Made by a program: the position numbers and the translations under genes. Under the pieces are notes generated by a model, which was given only the letters and a program-made list of their open reading frames with translations, had not been told where the DNA came from and searched no databases. A stretch of 64,000 nucleotides of DNA. It comes from an uncultured Alphaproteobacteria bacterium (GTDB taxonomy: Bacteria; Pseudomonadota; Alphaproteobacteria; Puniceispirillales; UBA1172). This document shows, piece by piece, positions 63,723 to 64,000 of the stretch; position 1 is the stretch's first letter, and each line of letters opens with the position of its first letter. The DNA lies in the NCBI GenBank assembly GCA_958431225.1, contig OY288107.1, forward strand, positions 2,073,501 to 2,137,500, in the 5' to 3' direction.

Positions 63723-64000
63723 TCAATCATCACGATGGCTTTTTTCCTTGCGTTCGTGGCGTTCTTGGGCGTCTAGCGTCATGGATGCAATCGGGCGCGC
63801 ATCTAGGCGTTTTAATGAAATCGGCTCATCGGTTTCTTCGCAATAGCCATAGCTGCCGTCTTCAATACGCCTCAATGCTGCTTCAATTTTGGCGAGTAGT
63901 TTGCGTTCGCGGTCGCGGGCGCGCAATAATAAGGACGCATCGCTTTCTATTTGGGCGCGGTCGGCAATGTCGGGCATTTGTAGGTTTTCTTCGGATAGGT
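63723..64000 (-). CDS. dksA: DksA, cysteine-poor, C-terminal part (cut by window edge)
   Basis: DksA binds the secondary channel of RNA polymerase and works with ppGpp to adjust transcription. The visible 91 or so residues are the coiled-coil end and globular domain: LSEENLQMPDIADRAQIESDASLLLRARDRERKLLAKI, then EDGSYGYCEETDEPISLKRLDARPIASMTLDAQERHER. Of the four zinc cysteines of E. coli DksA only the first remains; the others are replaced, as known for alphaproteobacterial DksA proteins. The true start lies beyond 64000. It is followed by recA on the same strand. Confidence 0.9.
   Translation of the reverse strand, partial: LSEENLQMPDIADRAQIESDASLLLRARDRERKLLAKIEAALRRIEDGSYGYCEETDEPISLKRLDARPIASMTLDAQERHERKEKSHRDD

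Overview
The window reads as a compact alphaproteobacterial chromosome segment. Evidence from gene content: a GcrA cell-cycle regulator, an NDUFS4-type complex I accessory subunit, a cysteine-poor DksA, a GTTC-N7-GTTC LexA box in front of recA, and the blocks dgt-argS-SPOR-scpAB, tig-clpP-clpX with lon and hup next to it, glnB-glnA and recA...alaS. Genus cannot be fixed from the sequence. Base composition looks moderately GC-rich by eye. Genes are packed tightly, with many ATGA overlaps and four overlapping convergent gene pairs. No rRNA, transposase, integrase or CRISPR array was seen. Seven tRNA genes are present (Cys, Asn, Arg, Pro, Asp, Val, His), all with CCA encoded.

Layout. 1-5560 (minus): dGTPase, ArgRS, a SPOR protein, ScpA/ScpB and the start of an ABC ATPase. 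5644-6817 (plus): ErpA and exonuclease III. 6802-13262 (minus): pcm-tolC-valS-ilvD. 13391-17328: tRNA-Cys, an MttB-family methyltransferase without pyrrolysine, a DMT permease, a FAD oxidoreductase and tRNA-Asn. 17329-18826: an AT-rich islet with two Sel1-repeat genes and the remnant of a third. 18810-21850 (plus): a sulfur amino acid operon (cysteine synthase, 3-mercaptopyruvate sulfurtransferase, cystathionine beta-lyase). 21864-25502: an YnjBCD-type ABC importer. 25504-26522: tRNA-Arg, NDUFS4-like protein, tRNA-Pro, DUF192. 26506-33972 (minus): a ten-gene Mrp-type cation/proton antiporter operon. 34119-34722: two tiny membrane proteins, tRNA-Asp, tRNA-Val and a strong hairpin. 34739-41229 (minus): HU, Lon, ClpX, ClpP, trigger factor and tRNA-His. 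41365-47931 (plus): aminotransferase, PII, glutamine synthetase, ParE and a DEAD-box helicase. 47928-53583 (minus): PepN, GcrA, AroE, PxpC, PxpB. 53658-58364: PxpA, MsrB, a CDP-alcohol phosphatidyltransferase, a LysM protein, LOG and Icd. 58361-64000 (minus): AlaS, a restriction-modification-like pair, RecA and DksA.

Most of this is housekeeping: protein quality control, nitrogen assimilation (PII with glutamine synthetase), 5-oxoproline recycling, sulfur amino acids and cation homeostasis. The most unusual feature is a beta-class DNA methyltransferase and a zinc-ribbon HNH (endonuclease VII/Hpy99I-like) nuclease inserted between recA and alaS. All four reading frames touch or overlap, so the pair would be co-transcribed with recA from a LexA-controlled promoter. 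Other unusual points are the Sel1 islet with a decayed copy, a repeat-built insertion inside ArgRS, long charged low-complexity tails on RecA, trigger factor and ScpB, and two tail-to-tail micro-membrane genes. Start codons were adjusted upstream or downstream where Shine-Dalgarno sequences, neighbours or family N-termini argued for it.
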